Positions 46,716-55,474 of a stretch of 64,000 nucleotides of DNA are shown piece after piece. Source of the DNA: Acidisarcina sp. (GTDB taxonomy: Bacteria > Acidobacteriota > Terriglobia > Terriglobales > Acidobacteriaceae); assembly GCA_035539175.1 (NCBI GenBank), contig DATLIY010000008.1:620001-684000 (forward strand), in the 5' to 3' direction. Positions within the stretch are counted from its first letter, which is position 1, and every line of letters starts with the position of its first letter. Both the position numbers and the translations under genes were made by a program. The notes under the pieces were generated by a model. The model saw only the letters and a list, made by a program, of their open reading frames with translations, ran no database searches and was not told the origin of the DNA.

Positions 46716-46910
46716 TTATTCCTCTTCCTCGTCCGGGAACTCTTCGTCCTCGTCCTCAAGACCATCGTCATCGACGCGCGCTAACTCCAGCGGCTCCGTC
46801 GCGACAATCTCATATTCCGTTCCACATTCATCGCACACGATGACGTCGCCTTCTTCTGCTTCTTCCGCATCGAAGTCCAGCACCGTATCGCACTCAGAAC
46901 AAATCGCCAT
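46716..46910 (-). CDS. LysW-like acidic zinc-ribbon mini-protein
   Basis: 64 residues: MAICSECDTVLDFDAEEAEEGDVIVCDECGTEYEIVATEPLELA then an Asp/Glu tail ending FPDEEEE. The CSEC and CDEC knuckles, EEGDVIVCDECG and the EPLEL strand match LysW, the amino-group carrier protein of lysine/arginine biosynthesis, but the C-terminal EDWGE is missing and no lysZ/lysX genes are near. The chosen ATG (46910) has GGAGGGG upstream; an ATG four codons earlier lacks a site. It could be a general small zinc-ribbon protein instead. Confidence 0.75.
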   Translation of the reverse strand: MAICSECDTVLDFDAEEAEEGDVIVCDECGTEYEIVATEPLELARVDDDGLEDEDEEFPDEEEE

Positions 46911-47054
46911 GAACCCCTCCATCTATTTGGAGTAATTAAGATGATGATGACACACCACGCGGGTGCGACTTCGCTAGTTTTAGAGTGAAGTTCGCGCCGC
47001 GTCAAGCGATGGAAGCGGGAATATTCGTGAATTCACCTCTTTGGAGAATAGTTG

Positions 47055-48566
47055 ATGAAGAAATCTCGTGTTGGATTCAGGATTCCTCATGTCTCTATAT
47101 CCCACTATTGGAACCCGCGGCCCGGTATTTGGTTGTTGCCGCTGGCAGCGCTTCTGGTAACCTCTCCCGCGTATCTGCATGCAGATCCACCCTCCCGGGA
47201 CCTGGACGCAGCGGGCCACCCGGTTGCGATTGCGCCCGTCGATCCGGCCATCCGGCAGGCTTTGTCGCAGGTTTCCGCCCTGGAGATTCGACGCACGATC
47301 GAGAAACTGGTGAGCTTCGGGAACCGGAATACCCTCTCCAGCATGGAGACGGGGCTGCCTGCAAATACGGGAGCAGCGGCGGCGGCAGACTGGCTGGAGG
47401 GGGAGCTCCAGCGTTTCTCCGCCCAATGCGGGAATTGCCTTGAGGTAAAGCGCGACACTTTTACGGAGACTCCGCAGTCGCGAATCCCCAGGCCTACGGT
47501 CATCACCAATATTTACGCGATCTTACGCGGCACGGATCCCGCACGGACAAAAGAGATTTACCTGGTTTCAGGCCATTATGACTCTCGCAACACGGACACG
47601 CTGGACACAAGGAAGGCGGCTCCGGGAGCGAACGACGACGCCAGCGGGACAGCGGTAAGCCTGGAGTGCGCACGAGTCCTGAGCCGGTTGAAGTTCCCCG
47701 CCACCGTGGTCTTTGCTGTCGTGGATGGCGAGGAGCAGGGCTTGAACGGCAGCCGTCACCTGGCAAAGCTGGCCAAGGCTGAGGGCTGGCAGATCCGGGG
47801 CGTGCTGAACAATGACATCGTGGGGGGAGACACCACGCCGGGCAGCACGCAGCAGCAGAAATCCCTGGTGCGGGTCTTCTCGGAAGGCGTTCCGGTGACC
47901 ACGACTCCAGAGCAACTGAAGGGCATCCAGACGCTGGGCAGCGAGAACGATTCGCCCTCCCGCGAGCTGGCGCGGGCAACGGTGGAGGTGGCGCGGAGCT
48001 ACTTTCGAGTTGTCAACCAAAGCGGCGACATCGCCTACCGCTCCACTTCGTTCCGTCCGGTGATGGAGTATCGGCGGGACCGCTTTCTGCGCGGTGGCGA
48101 CCACACTTCGTTCAACCAGGAGGGCTATGCCGCGGTGCGCCTTACCGAGTGGCGCGAGAACTTCGACCATCAACACCAGGACGTCCGCACGGAGAATGGC
48201 GTGGAGTATGGCGATCTGGCCAGGTTTGTCGATTACGACTACGTTGCCAATGTGACGCGGCTGAACGCGGCCACGCTGGCAACGCTGGCCAGTGCTCCTG
48301 CTCCGCCGGACGAGGTGAAGATCTCGACGAAGAATCTCGACAACAATTCAACGTTGAGCTGGAAGCCGGGGCCGGGCATGGCTGCGAAAAGCTATGAGAT
48401 TGTGTGGAGGGAGACCTCCGAGGCGGAGTGGCAGCGCGCAGCGGCAAGCAATGGGGCGACGACGATCACCCTTCCGGTCTCCAAAGACAATGTGATCTTT
48501 GGCGTGCGCGCGGTGGATGCGGCGGGGCATCGCAGCCTGGCCGTCCTGCCGACGCCGGAGCGCTAA
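47055..48566 (+). CDS. Exported M28-family zinc aminopeptidase
   Basis: 503 residues. Signal-like segment IWLLPLAALLVTSPAYLHA, then the M28 fold: SGHYDSR (zinc His), GANDDASGTA (bridging Asp), DGEEQGLNGSRH (catalytic Glu-Glu), LNNDIVGGD (zinc Asp) and GGDHTSFNQEGYAAVRLTEWREN with HQHQD (final zinc His). A C-terminal fibronectin-III-like domain (PPDEVKISTKNLDNNSTLSWKPG to FGVRAVDAAGHRS) follows. Start ATG 47055 behind GGAGA; a TTG three bases earlier is in frame. Periplasmic or secreted peptide scavenging inferred. Confidence 0.93.
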   Translation: MKKSRVGFRIPHVSISHYWNPRPGIWLLPLAALLVTSPAYLHADPPSRDLDAAGHPVAIAPVDPAIRQALSQVSALEIRRTIEKLVSFGNRNTLSSMETGLPANTGAAAAADWLEGELQRFSAQCGNCLEVKRDTFTETPQSRIPRPTVITNIYAILRGTDPARTKEIYLVSGHYDSRNTDTLDTRKAAPGANDDASGTAVSLECARVLSRLKFPATVVFAVVDGEEQGLNGSRHLAKLAKAEGWQIRGVLNNDIVGGDTTPGSTQQQKSLVRVFSEGVPVTTTPEQLKGIQTLGSENDSPSRELARATVEVARSYFRVVNQSGDIAYRSTSFRPVMEYRRDRFLRGGDHTSFNQEGYAAVRLTEWRENFDHQHQDVRTENGVEYGDLARFVDYDYVANVTRLNAATLATLASAPAPPDEVKISTKNLDNNSTLSWKPGPGMAAKSYEIVWRETSEAEWQRAAASNGATTITLPVSKDNVIFGVRAVDAAGHRSLAVLPTPER

Positions 48567-48692
48567 GAGCTTTGATGCAGGTGCGGCGAGCGCGCGAGGC
48601 GGCTTTTCCGTCCAGCAGATGCTGCACTGGTTACGCTGCACTTGGCTACTCCTGCCACAATTGCTCTAAACTGCAGGGAGAGAGCATCCCTT

Positions 48693-49517
48693 ATGCCACG
48701 TACCGCCGGTATCATGACCTTCCCTGAGTTCCGCGGCTTTACCCGCAAGCTCATTCTGTGGAACCTCGGAGTCTTTTTCTTTCTGCTCGTGCTGGGACTC
48801 GTTGCCCGCGGTGCTGCGGCAACCATCGTCGGCTACACTGCGCTGGTTCCGGCAATGGTGGCTCACGGCGCCATCTGGCAACTGGTCACGTACAGCTTTC
48901 TGCATCAGGGTCTGCTTAACACTGCGCTGGAGATGCTGTCGCTGTGGTTCCTGGGCAGTTTTCTGGAGCAGTTCCACGGCTCGCGGTGGATGGGTGAGCT
49001 GTACTTCATCTCCGTGATCGGCTCGGGGGTTACGGCGGTCGCGCTCTCTTTTGCGCTGGCTCCGTCGATGGGGTTTGCGGGCGTCGCCATCATGGGTTCC
49101 TTCGGCGGACTCTTCGGCCTGCTGATCGCCTTCGGCGTGCTGCATGGGGATATGGAGTTCATGCTCTTCCCGCTGCCGGTGCAGATCAAGGCAAAGTACC
49201 TGGTAACGGTGTATCTGCTGATTGCCTTTGCCAGCTTTTTTCTGAGCGACCGGATCTACGCGCTGGCGCAACTTGGCGGCGCGCTCTGCGGATTCCTCTA
49301 TGTGAAGACAGCGCCGCGGCGCGGCATCTTCTCCGGCGCAAGCGACCGCTACTTTGACCTGCGGAACAGCTACTACAAATGGAAGCGGCGGCGCGCGGCC
49401 CGCAAGTTCGAGGTCTACATGCGCAAGCAGAACCGCGAGGTTCACTTTGACCAGGAGGGCCGCTACATCGATCCGGACCGGAACCAGAATCCAAAAGATA
49501 AGCGGTGGATGAATTAG
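48693..49517 (+). CDS. Rhomboid-fold membrane protein lacking the catalytic dyad
   Basis: 274 residues with six hydrophobic segments and a basic C-terminal cytoplasmic region (YKWKRRRAARKFEVYMRKQNREVHF). The layout FLHQGLLNTALEMLSLWFLGSFLEQ, IMGSFGGLFGLLIAFG and LAQLGGALCGFLY is clearly rhomboid, but residues that match GlpG His150, Asn154, Ser201 and His254 are N76, E80, F137 and Q193. It is therefore predicted to be a pseudoprotease. ATG at 48693 has GGGAGAG upstream; 48714 would also keep all helices. Confidence 0.85.
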   Translation: MPRTAGIMTFPEFRGFTRKLILWNLGVFFFLLVLGLVARGAAATIVGYTALVPAMVAHGAIWQLVTYSFLHQGLLNTALEMLSLWFLGSFLEQFHGSRWMGELYFISVIGSGVTAVALSFALAPSMGFAGVAIMGSFGGLFGLLIAFGVLHGDMEFMLFPLPVQIKAKYLVTVYLLIAFASFFLSDRIYALAQLGGALCGFLYVKTAPRRGIFSGASDRYFDLRNSYYKWKRRRAARKFEVYMRKQNREVHFDQEGRYIDPDRNQNPKDKRWMN

Positions 49518-49555
49518 GGCCTGCCCCCAGGCCTATTCCACGGCCTAATCGAGTC

Positions 49556-50227
49556 CTAATCGCTCGTGACCAGTCCGATGGCGAGTCCGTCGTATCCATG
49601 GCTGCCTACGGTCTGGAGGATCGTCGCACTCACCCGCGGCTCGGCGGAAAGCAGTTCGATGAATCTGCGAATTCCCTTGACGTTGCTGTCCTCGCAGGAT
49701 GCGTCGGCAATTCGTCCTTCCTGCACAGCATTGTCGGCCACAATCAGGCTGCCTTTGCGGGCAAGCTTCATCGCCCACTCAAAGTAACCTGGGTAGTTTC
49801 CTTTGTCCGCGTCGATGAAGATCAGGTCAAAGGGGCCGAGTCGTTCCGCAGCGAGGAGCGGCAGCGTCTTCAGCGCAGCCCCTACGCGCACCTCGACGCG
49901 ATCGGCCAGGCCAGCGCGCGCCATATTGGCGCGGGCAACCGCAGCATGCTTCGGCTCGAACTCCAGCGTGATCAGCCGGCCATCGGCAGGTAGTCCCCGC
50001 GCCATCCAGATGGTGCTGTAACCGGCCAGCGTGCCAATCTCCAGAATGGAGCGTGCCTTGTTCATCCTTACCAGCAAATTGAGAAGCTTGCCGTGGTTGG
50101 GCGAAATCTGGATCGCAGGCATTCCCGCAGCATCGGAGGCCGCAATCACAGCGTCCAGCACCTCGTCCTTCTTCACCACCTGGTCCGCGATGTAGTGCTC
50201 GACTGCCGTCCACTGCTCTTGATTCAT
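49556..50227 (-). CDS. SAM-dependent O-methyltransferase
   Basis: 223 residues of the Methyltransf_3 (catechol O-methyltransferase-like) type: QISPNHGKLLNLLVRM, SILEIGTLAGYSTIWMARGL, LITLEFEPKHAAVARANM, DLIFIDADKGNYPGYFEWAMKLARKGSLIVADN, with the metal-ligand Asp in FIDADK and DN. Substrate not predictable. Convergent with the rhomboid gene. Confidence 0.93.
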   Translation of the reverse strand: MNQEQWTAVEHYIADQVVKKDEVLDAVIAASDAAGMPAIQISPNHGKLLNLLVRMNKARSILEIGTLAGYSTIWMARGLPADGRLITLEFEPKHAAVARANMARAGLADRVEVRVGAALKTLPLLAAERLGPFDLIFIDADKGNYPGYFEWAMKLARKGSLIVADNAVQEGRIADASCEDSNVKGIRRFIELLSAEPRVSATILQTVGSHGYDGLAIGLVTSD

Positions 50228-50429
50228 AGTTGCCTTTCTGGATGCAGACGACCGATTTTACTATCGAAGCTTCAGCCAAATCACCTCGTAAACCACAGTC
50301 CTCCCCGGCGCTCCGCCTGACAACAGGCCCTGAAACCATGTATCTTCAAAGAAGCGAAAGCTCTTTTCTTTTGAAGCCAGGCCTGCGGGCGGATTCGTCT
50401 GCTGCCTGGGATGAGGTAATCAAGACAGC

Positions 50430-51116
50430 GTGTTTTCTATCCAACGATTCTTCCGCATGCATCGCTCGCCTTCCGCGGCACTGATATCCTGCGCACTGCT
50501 CGGCGCCGCGCTCCTGGCCTCTCCCCATCGTGTTGCAGCACAGATTACCCTTGCGCCTCTGGCAGCAACGGGAGCCGATTATCAGAATCGCTGGGATATC
50601 TTTGGCGGTTTCTCCTATTCGTACTTCTCGACAACCATCGGTCACGGTCATAAGACCAATCTCTATGGCGGCGGCGCAGAGGGAACCGTGTGGCTCTCGC
50701 CGGTAGTCGGCGCCACGGCCGCAGTTCGCGAAGTATCGGGGCACCTCCCGGTCGATCCCAATATATTTGGCGTTACCAATCCCCGCATGTCGGAGACGCT
50801 CTTCCTCTTCGGCCCGGAAGTACGGCTGTACCGCGCGGAGCGCGCAGCGGTATCCGCGCATTGGCTGGTCGGCGGCACCTACGGCGTCTTCGATTCGGAC
50901 CTGAAGGGCATCTCCCCCAATACGCTGGGCCTGTACAACAACCAACTGGCCTTTGCCATGGCGGCAGGCGCCGCCTGGGACTACAACCTGTCTCCGCGTT
51001 TCTCGGTTCGTGCCATCACCGACTTTCAGCCGACGTACTTTGGCAGCAGCGTCCAGAAGGAGTTCGGCGGCCAGGTGGGCCTGGTTTACAAGATCGGATC
51101 TCTGAAGAAGAAGTAA
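50430..51116 (+). CDS. Outer-membrane beta-barrel protein (OmpA/OMP_b-brl-like)
   Basis: 228 residues. Signal peptide SAALISCALLGAALLASPHRVAA, then alternating strands: RWDIFGGFSYSYFSTT, NLYGGGAEGTVWLSPVVGATAAVREVSG, TLFLFGPEVRLYRAERAAVSAHWLVGGTYGVF, QLAFAMAAGAAWDYNLSPRFSVRAITDFQPTYFG, QVGLVYKIG. An eight-strand barrel is likely. Start is GTG at 50430; ATG at 50457 (MHRSPSAAL) is equally plausible and also keeps the signal peptide. Confidence 0.82.
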   Translation: MFSIQRFFRMHRSPSAALISCALLGAALLASPHRVAAQITLAPLAATGADYQNRWDIFGGFSYSYFSTTIGHGHKTNLYGGGAEGTVWLSPVVGATAAVREVSGHLPVDPNIFGVTNPRMSETLFLFGPEVRLYRAERAAVSAHWLVGGTYGVFDSDLKGISPNTLGLYNNQLAFAMAAGAAWDYNLSPRFSVRAITDFQPTYFGSSVQKEFGGQVGLVYKIGSLKKK

Positions 51117-51160
51117 GGCTCGAGTCCGCAGCCTAGAAGGATCAGCAGAAGAACGCAGCA

Positions 51161-51189
51161 AAAAGCCCAGCCACGATGGCTGGGCTTTT
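51161..51189. terminator. Bidirectional terminator between barrel gene and aspS
   Basis: Perfect 13-bp stem aaaagcccagcca/tggctgggctttt, loop cga; T runs on both strands serve both converging genes. Confidence 0.92.
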
Positions 51190-51211
51190 GTGTGTTCCGG
51201 CTATGCTGCCT

Positions 51212-53080
51212 TTAGCCCTTGAGGACGGGGCGGATGTGCAGTTCTCTGAGTTGCTGGTCGCTGACCGGAGCCGGGGCATTGACCATGAGGTCGATGGCCT
51301 TGGCGGTCTTGGGGAAGGCGATGACCTCGCGCAGGCTCTGCTCCCCAGCCAGGATCATCACAATGCGGTCGAGGCCAAGCGCGATGCCGCCATGCGGTGG
51401 CGCACCATACTCCATTGCCTCCAGGAAGTAGCCGAAGCGCTTGCGGGCTTCTTCCTCCGTCATTCCCAGGGCGCGGAAGATCTGCGCCTGCACGTCCTGG
51501 CGGTGGATACGGATCGATCCCGAGCCGAGCTCGGTGCCATTCAGCACAATGTCATACGCCAGCGCGCGCACAGCGCCTGGATCCGAGGTCAGGCGGCCAG
51601 CCTTCAAATCGTCTTCATGCGGAGAGGTGAAGGGATGATGGGCGGCAACCCACGTCTTCGTCTCTTCGTCCCACTCGAAGAACGGGAAATCCGTAACCCA
51701 GAGGAATTTGTAATCCTCGGCAGTTCCGCGCTTTTCAAATGCCTTGTGGCGATCGGCGAACTTCTGTGCCAGCGCCAGCCTCACCTGCCCGGCCATCTCG
51801 TAGATGGTTCGCTCGCGCCCGGTAAGCACGGAGGCGGATACGCCATTCACCACAGGACGCTCGCTCGCTTTGCCGTTGCCAAACTCGGACTTGCTATCCG
51901 CAACGACCATCACGATCAGATCCTGCTCCGCTGCACCGCTCAGTTCGCGGATGGTCTTGACCATCTCTGGAAATGATTTTTCCAGGCGCTTGAAGTCGTC
52001 CATCACCTTGAGGCCGTTTGGCGCAAGCTTGGCGGGATAGACCAGGCGAAGATCGTCGCGCTCCTTGCGGGAGAGCTCGCCAACGCTGGGAATGCGAACC
52101 GCTACGATGGGCTGTCCGGGTGTGATTGCCAGCGTCTCCAGTTGCTGCGGCGTAAAGGCCGCGCTCACTTCGGTCATGGCGGGCAGGCGCAGGTCTGGCT
52201 TGTCGATGCCGTAGAGGCGCAGCGCCTCATCGAACGTCATGCGCGGAAAGGGCGCGGAGAGCGGCTCCCCTGCAACACCGAAGGCGGCTTTGAGGAAGCC
52301 TTCTACCACGGCGAAGATCATCTCCTGCTGGGGAAAGGACATCTCCAGGTCGATTTGCGTGAACTCCGGCTGGCGGTCGGCGCGAAGGTCTTCATCGCGG
52401 AAGCAGCGGGCAATTTGAAAGTAGCGATCGAAGCCGGAGATCATCAGAATCTGCTTGAAGAGCTGCGGCGACTGCGGCAGTGCATAGAAGCTGCCCGGAT
52501 GGACGCGGCTGGGAACGAGATAATCGCGGGCGCCCTCTGGCGTGGAGCCCATCAGGATTGGTGTTTCCACCTCGTAGAAGCCCTCTCCCGAGAGATATTG
52601 CCGGATGGCCAGCGCAACCTTATGGCGCAGCGCGAAGTTTTTGAGCATCGCCGGGCGGCGCAGATCAAGATATCGGTACTTGAGGCGCACCTCCTCGTTG
52701 GTAATCGCATCTTCCGCGGGGGAGAACGGCGGCACCTTGGAGTCGTTGAGCACCAGCAACTGGTCGGTTACGATCTCGATTTCGCCCGTGTCCATCTTGG
52801 GATTGATGACATCGGCGCCGCGAAGTCGAACCTTGCCGACGACGGCCACAACGTACTCCGGGCGGATCTGCTCGGCTTTCGCGTGCCCTTCGGGGCTCAG
52901 ATCCCGGTCGAGGACAATCTGCGTGATTCCGGTGCGGTCGCGCAGATCAAGAAAGATGAGGTTGCCATGATCGCGGCGGCGGTTGACCCATCCCATCAAA
53001 ACGACGGAGCTGCCGGCATCTGCCGCGCGCAGTTCTCCGCAAGTGTGCGTGCGCTGAAGTGTGCCTAGAAAATCGAGCAA
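51212..53080 (-). CDS. aspS: Aspartyl-tRNA synthetase (probably non-discriminating)
   Basis: 622 residues, class II. Anticodon-binding OB domain VLMGWVNRRRDHGNLIFLDLRDRTG, motif 2 region RYFQIARCFRDEDLRADRQPEFTQIDLEMSF, the bacterial GAD insertion about 300-430, and motif 3 GGIALGLDRIVMILAG. The residue after RRRD is His, where discriminating E. coli AspRS has Leu; His there is associated with enzymes that also charge tRNA-Asn for amidation by GatCAB. Second gene of hisS-aspS, 8 bases after the hisS stop. Confidence 0.97.
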   Translation of the reverse strand: MLDFLGTLQRTHTCGELRAADAGSSVVLMGWVNRRRDHGNLIFLDLRDRTGITQIVLDRDLSPEGHAKAEQIRPEYVVAVVGKVRLRGADVINPKMDTGEIEIVTDQLLVLNDSKVPPFSPAEDAITNEEVRLKYRYLDLRRPAMLKNFALRHKVALAIRQYLSGEGFYEVETPILMGSTPEGARDYLVPSRVHPGSFYALPQSPQLFKQILMISGFDRYFQIARCFRDEDLRADRQPEFTQIDLEMSFPQQEMIFAVVEGFLKAAFGVAGEPLSAPFPRMTFDEALRLYGIDKPDLRLPAMTEVSAAFTPQQLETLAITPGQPIVAVRIPSVGELSRKERDDLRLVYPAKLAPNGLKVMDDFKRLEKSFPEMVKTIRELSGAAEQDLIVMVVADSKSEFGNGKASERPVVNGVSASVLTGRERTIYEMAGQVRLALAQKFADRHKAFEKRGTAEDYKFLWVTDFPFFEWDEETKTWVAAHHPFTSPHEDDLKAGRLTSDPGAVRALAYDIVLNGTELGSGSIRIHRQDVQAQIFRALGMTEEEARKRFGYFLEAMEYGAPPHGGIALGLDRIVMILAGEQSLREVIAFPKTAKAIDLMVNAPAPVSDQQLRELHIRPVLKG

Positions 53081-53088
53081 TCGAGTGC

Positions 53089-54396
53089 CTACTTTTCTGC
53101 TGATTTGAGGGCGGCGACGAGGTGCTCCCGGGCAACCTTCGTCTGCTCGCCAGTTGCAAAGTTCTTTACAGTCAAGATACCGGATTGCTGCTCATCCTCG
53201 CCAAAGAGGATGATGTTGCGGGCCAGCTTGTTCCCGGTCTCAAACGATTTCTTCAAACGGAACGAGCCATCGCCAAGATCGATGCGCAATCCGGCACGGC
53301 GCAGTTCGCGGGCCAGCGCAAGCGCGGGAGCGTCCAGAGTCGTCCCCATCGGCGCAAGATAGGCATCGGCCAGAACCGGCGGCAGCGATTGCGCGTCGGA
53401 CAGTTGAGCCTCCAGCGTAAGCACCAGGCGATCGGCCCCGATGGCGAAGCCAATGCCGGGAGCTTTGGGGCCTCCCAACATCTCGGACAGGCCATCGTAG
53501 CGGCCGCCGCCGACAAGCGCATTCTGCGCGCCCAGTCCCCCATGCGTGAATTCAAAGGTCGTGCGGCTGTAGTAATCCAGTCCGCGCACCAGGCGGTGAT
53601 TGCGGTGATACGGCACGCCGCAGGCGTCGAGCGCGGCACAGACGGCGGCAAAGTGCGCCCGGGATGCCTCATCGAGCGAGTCCGCGATTCTAGGCAGCGC
53701 CTCGATGATGGGCTGATCCTCCGGCACCTTGCAATCCAGCACGCGCAACGGATTTGTCTCCGCGCGGCGTTGGCAATCGACGCACATGCGGCCTACCACG
53801 GGCTTCAATGCCTCGCGCAGGGCTTCGACATAGAGCGGCCGGTCGACGCTCGAACCAACAGAGTTGATGTTGAGCGTCCATCCTGAAATGCCCAGCTCGT
53901 CGAGCAGACTGGCCAGCATCTCAAGCACCTCGGCGTCGCGCAGCGGCGATTCGGCACCGGCGCTCAGCGGACCGATCACCTCAGCGCCAATCTGGTAGAA
54001 CTGGCGGTAGCGGCCCTTCTGCGGCCGTTCGCGGCGAAACTGCGGGCCGATGTAGTAGAGCTTCTGCAGCAGGCCGCTCTCGCCCAGCCGGTGCTCGATG
54101 TAGGCGCGGACAACGCCGGCCGTGTTCTCTGGCCGCAGCGTGAGCGATTGCGCCTTCTCTGACTGCGCGCGGGCCCGGTCCTCCCAGGTGTACATCTCCT
54201 TGGAGACGATGTCGGTTTCCTCACCGACTCCGCGGGCGAAGAGCTGCGTGTCCTCGAAGATGGGTGTGCGGATCTCGCCGAAGTTATAGCGGGCAAAGAC
54301 GCGGCGGGCGGTCGACTCCACCTGGTTCCAGAGTTCGGTCTCCGGCGGCAACAGATCCCGCGTGCCGCGTACGGCTTTAATGATTTTCTCTGACAT
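53089..54396 (-). CDS. hisS: Histidyl-tRNA synthetase
   Basis: 435 residues, class II. KAVRGTRDLLPPE, TLRPENTAGVVRAY (motif 2 start), GPQFRRERPQKGRYRQFYQIGAEVIG, the HisA motif LVRGLDYYSRTTFEF and motif 3 APGIGFAIGADRLVL. Start MSEKIIKAVRG at 54396; the frame upstream to 54495 lacks homology. Cotranscribed with aspS. Confidence 0.97.
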   Translation of the reverse strand: MSEKIIKAVRGTRDLLPPETELWNQVESTARRVFARYNFGEIRTPIFEDTQLFARGVGEETDIVSKEMYTWEDRARAQSEKAQSLTLRPENTAGVVRAYIEHRLGESGLLQKLYYIGPQFRRERPQKGRYRQFYQIGAEVIGPLSAGAESPLRDAEVLEMLASLLDELGISGWTLNINSVGSSVDRPLYVEALREALKPVVGRMCVDCQRRAETNPLRVLDCKVPEDQPIIEALPRIADSLDEASRAHFAAVCAALDACGVPYHRNHRLVRGLDYYSRTTFEFTHGGLGAQNALVGGGRYDGLSEMLGGPKAPGIGFAIGADRLVLTLEAQLSDAQSLPPVLADAYLAPMGTTLDAPALALARELRRAGLRIDLGDGSFRLKKSFETGNKLARNIILFGEDEQQSGILTVKNFATGEQTKVAREHLVAALKSAEK

Positions 54397-54540
54397 GTGT
54401 TTTCGCGAACGGAAGGTGGATGCGGCCCTTGCAGGTATTCGATCTCGATCCGAAGTCGTCTCTTCTAGAATACCAAGAGGAGTTTGCAAGCACATCCTGA
54501 GAGCACTTTTGCCCAGCTTTGGCCGAGAGAGCTCTTGCCT

Positions 54541-55065
54541 TCAGCGCCAGTTCTTTTGCTCTTCAAGATAGATGGCGACGTAATCCAGATAATTCCTGGC
54601 GTACTGGAGAATAAGTTCGCGGTCCTTGTCAGCCAGCTCGCGGCGGACTTTGCCGGGAACGCCGGCGACGAGCGAGCGCGGTGGAATCACCGTGTTTTCC
54701 GGGATCACGGCGCCAGCAGCGATGATCGAACCCTCACCAATGCGGGCGTTATTGAGGACGCTCGACCCCATGCCAATGAGGCAGGCATCTTCAATCACGC
54801 AGCCATGCACGGTGGCGTTGTGCCCGATCGTTACCCAATCGCCAACAATGACCGGGTATTTGTAACGCATTCCGTGAAGCACGGAGCAGTCCTGCACATT
54901 GGAGTTGGCTCCGATGCGGATGGAGTGGACGTCGCCCCGGACCACAGCATTCATCCAGATGCTAGAGTGTTCTCCCAGTACAACATCGCCCAGAACCTGT
55001 GCGGATACATCGACATAGCAGCTTGCGGGGATGACAGGGGTGTGACCCTGATAGGAGCGGATCAT
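54541..55065 (-). CDS. Gamma-type carbonic anhydrase-like hexapeptide protein
   Basis: 174 residues of left-handed beta-helix repeats: IPASCYVDVSAQVLGDVVLGEHSSIWMNAVVRGDVHSIRIGANSNVQDCSVLHG, then VTIGHNATVHGCVIEDACLIGMGSSVLNNARIGEGSIIAAGAVIPENTVIPPRSLVAGVPGKVRREL. The three zinc-ligand histidines of gamma carbonic anhydrases match H in VLHG, IGHN and VHGC. YrdA/CaiE-like proteins without proven activity look the same. Start 55065 chosen where homology begins. Confidence 0.93.
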   Translation of the reverse strand: MIRSYQGHTPVIPASCYVDVSAQVLGDVVLGEHSSIWMNAVVRGDVHSIRIGANSNVQDCSVLHGMRYKYPVIVGDWVTIGHNATVHGCVIEDACLIGMGSSVLNNARIGEGSIIAAGAVIPENTVIPPRSLVAGVPGKVRRELADKDRELILQYARNYLDYVAIYLEEQKNWR

Positions 55066-55276
55066 GGGCAGGAGACCTCGAATCTTTCTCTCCGAGTGTA
55101 ACGAATCCGGCAGGAATCGCACCAATGCGGCGGGTGGACAGTCTGGCATAAAAAAAGAAGTGATCCTGGCACAAAAAGAGGAAAGTGATGCTCTTTTTCG
55201 ATTCAGCTTGACGATAGTCGGCCAGACTCACGTATTCTTATAGAAGCCTTTTTGGCAGGTTTGGAGGTGTGTTTCT

Positions 55277-55474
55277 TTGGCAGAGGTTCGAGTACAGGAA
55301 GGCGAACCGCTTGAAAATGCGTTGCGCCGCTTTAAGCGGAAGGTGCAGCAGGAGGACATTATCAAAGAAGTAAAACGTCACTCCTTCTACCTGAAGCCGG
55401 GCGAGAAAAAGCGCGTAAAGGAAGCGCTGGCACGCAAGCGGAATCGTAAGAAGGCTCGCAAAGAAGCGGACTAA
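55277..55474 (+). CDS. rpsU: 30S ribosomal protein S21 with TTG start
   Basis: 65 residues: AEVRVQEGEPLENALRRFKRKVQQEDIIKEVKRHSFYLKPGEKKR then a basic RKRNRKKARKE tail. The first codon is TTG, 11 bases after GGAGG. A possible promoter upstream is TTGACG (55208-55213) and TATTCT (55233-55238), but the 19-base spacing is long. Confidence 0.96.
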   Translation: MAEVRVQEGEPLENALRRFKRKVQQEDIIKEVKRHSFYLKPGEKKRVKEALARKRNRKKARKEAD

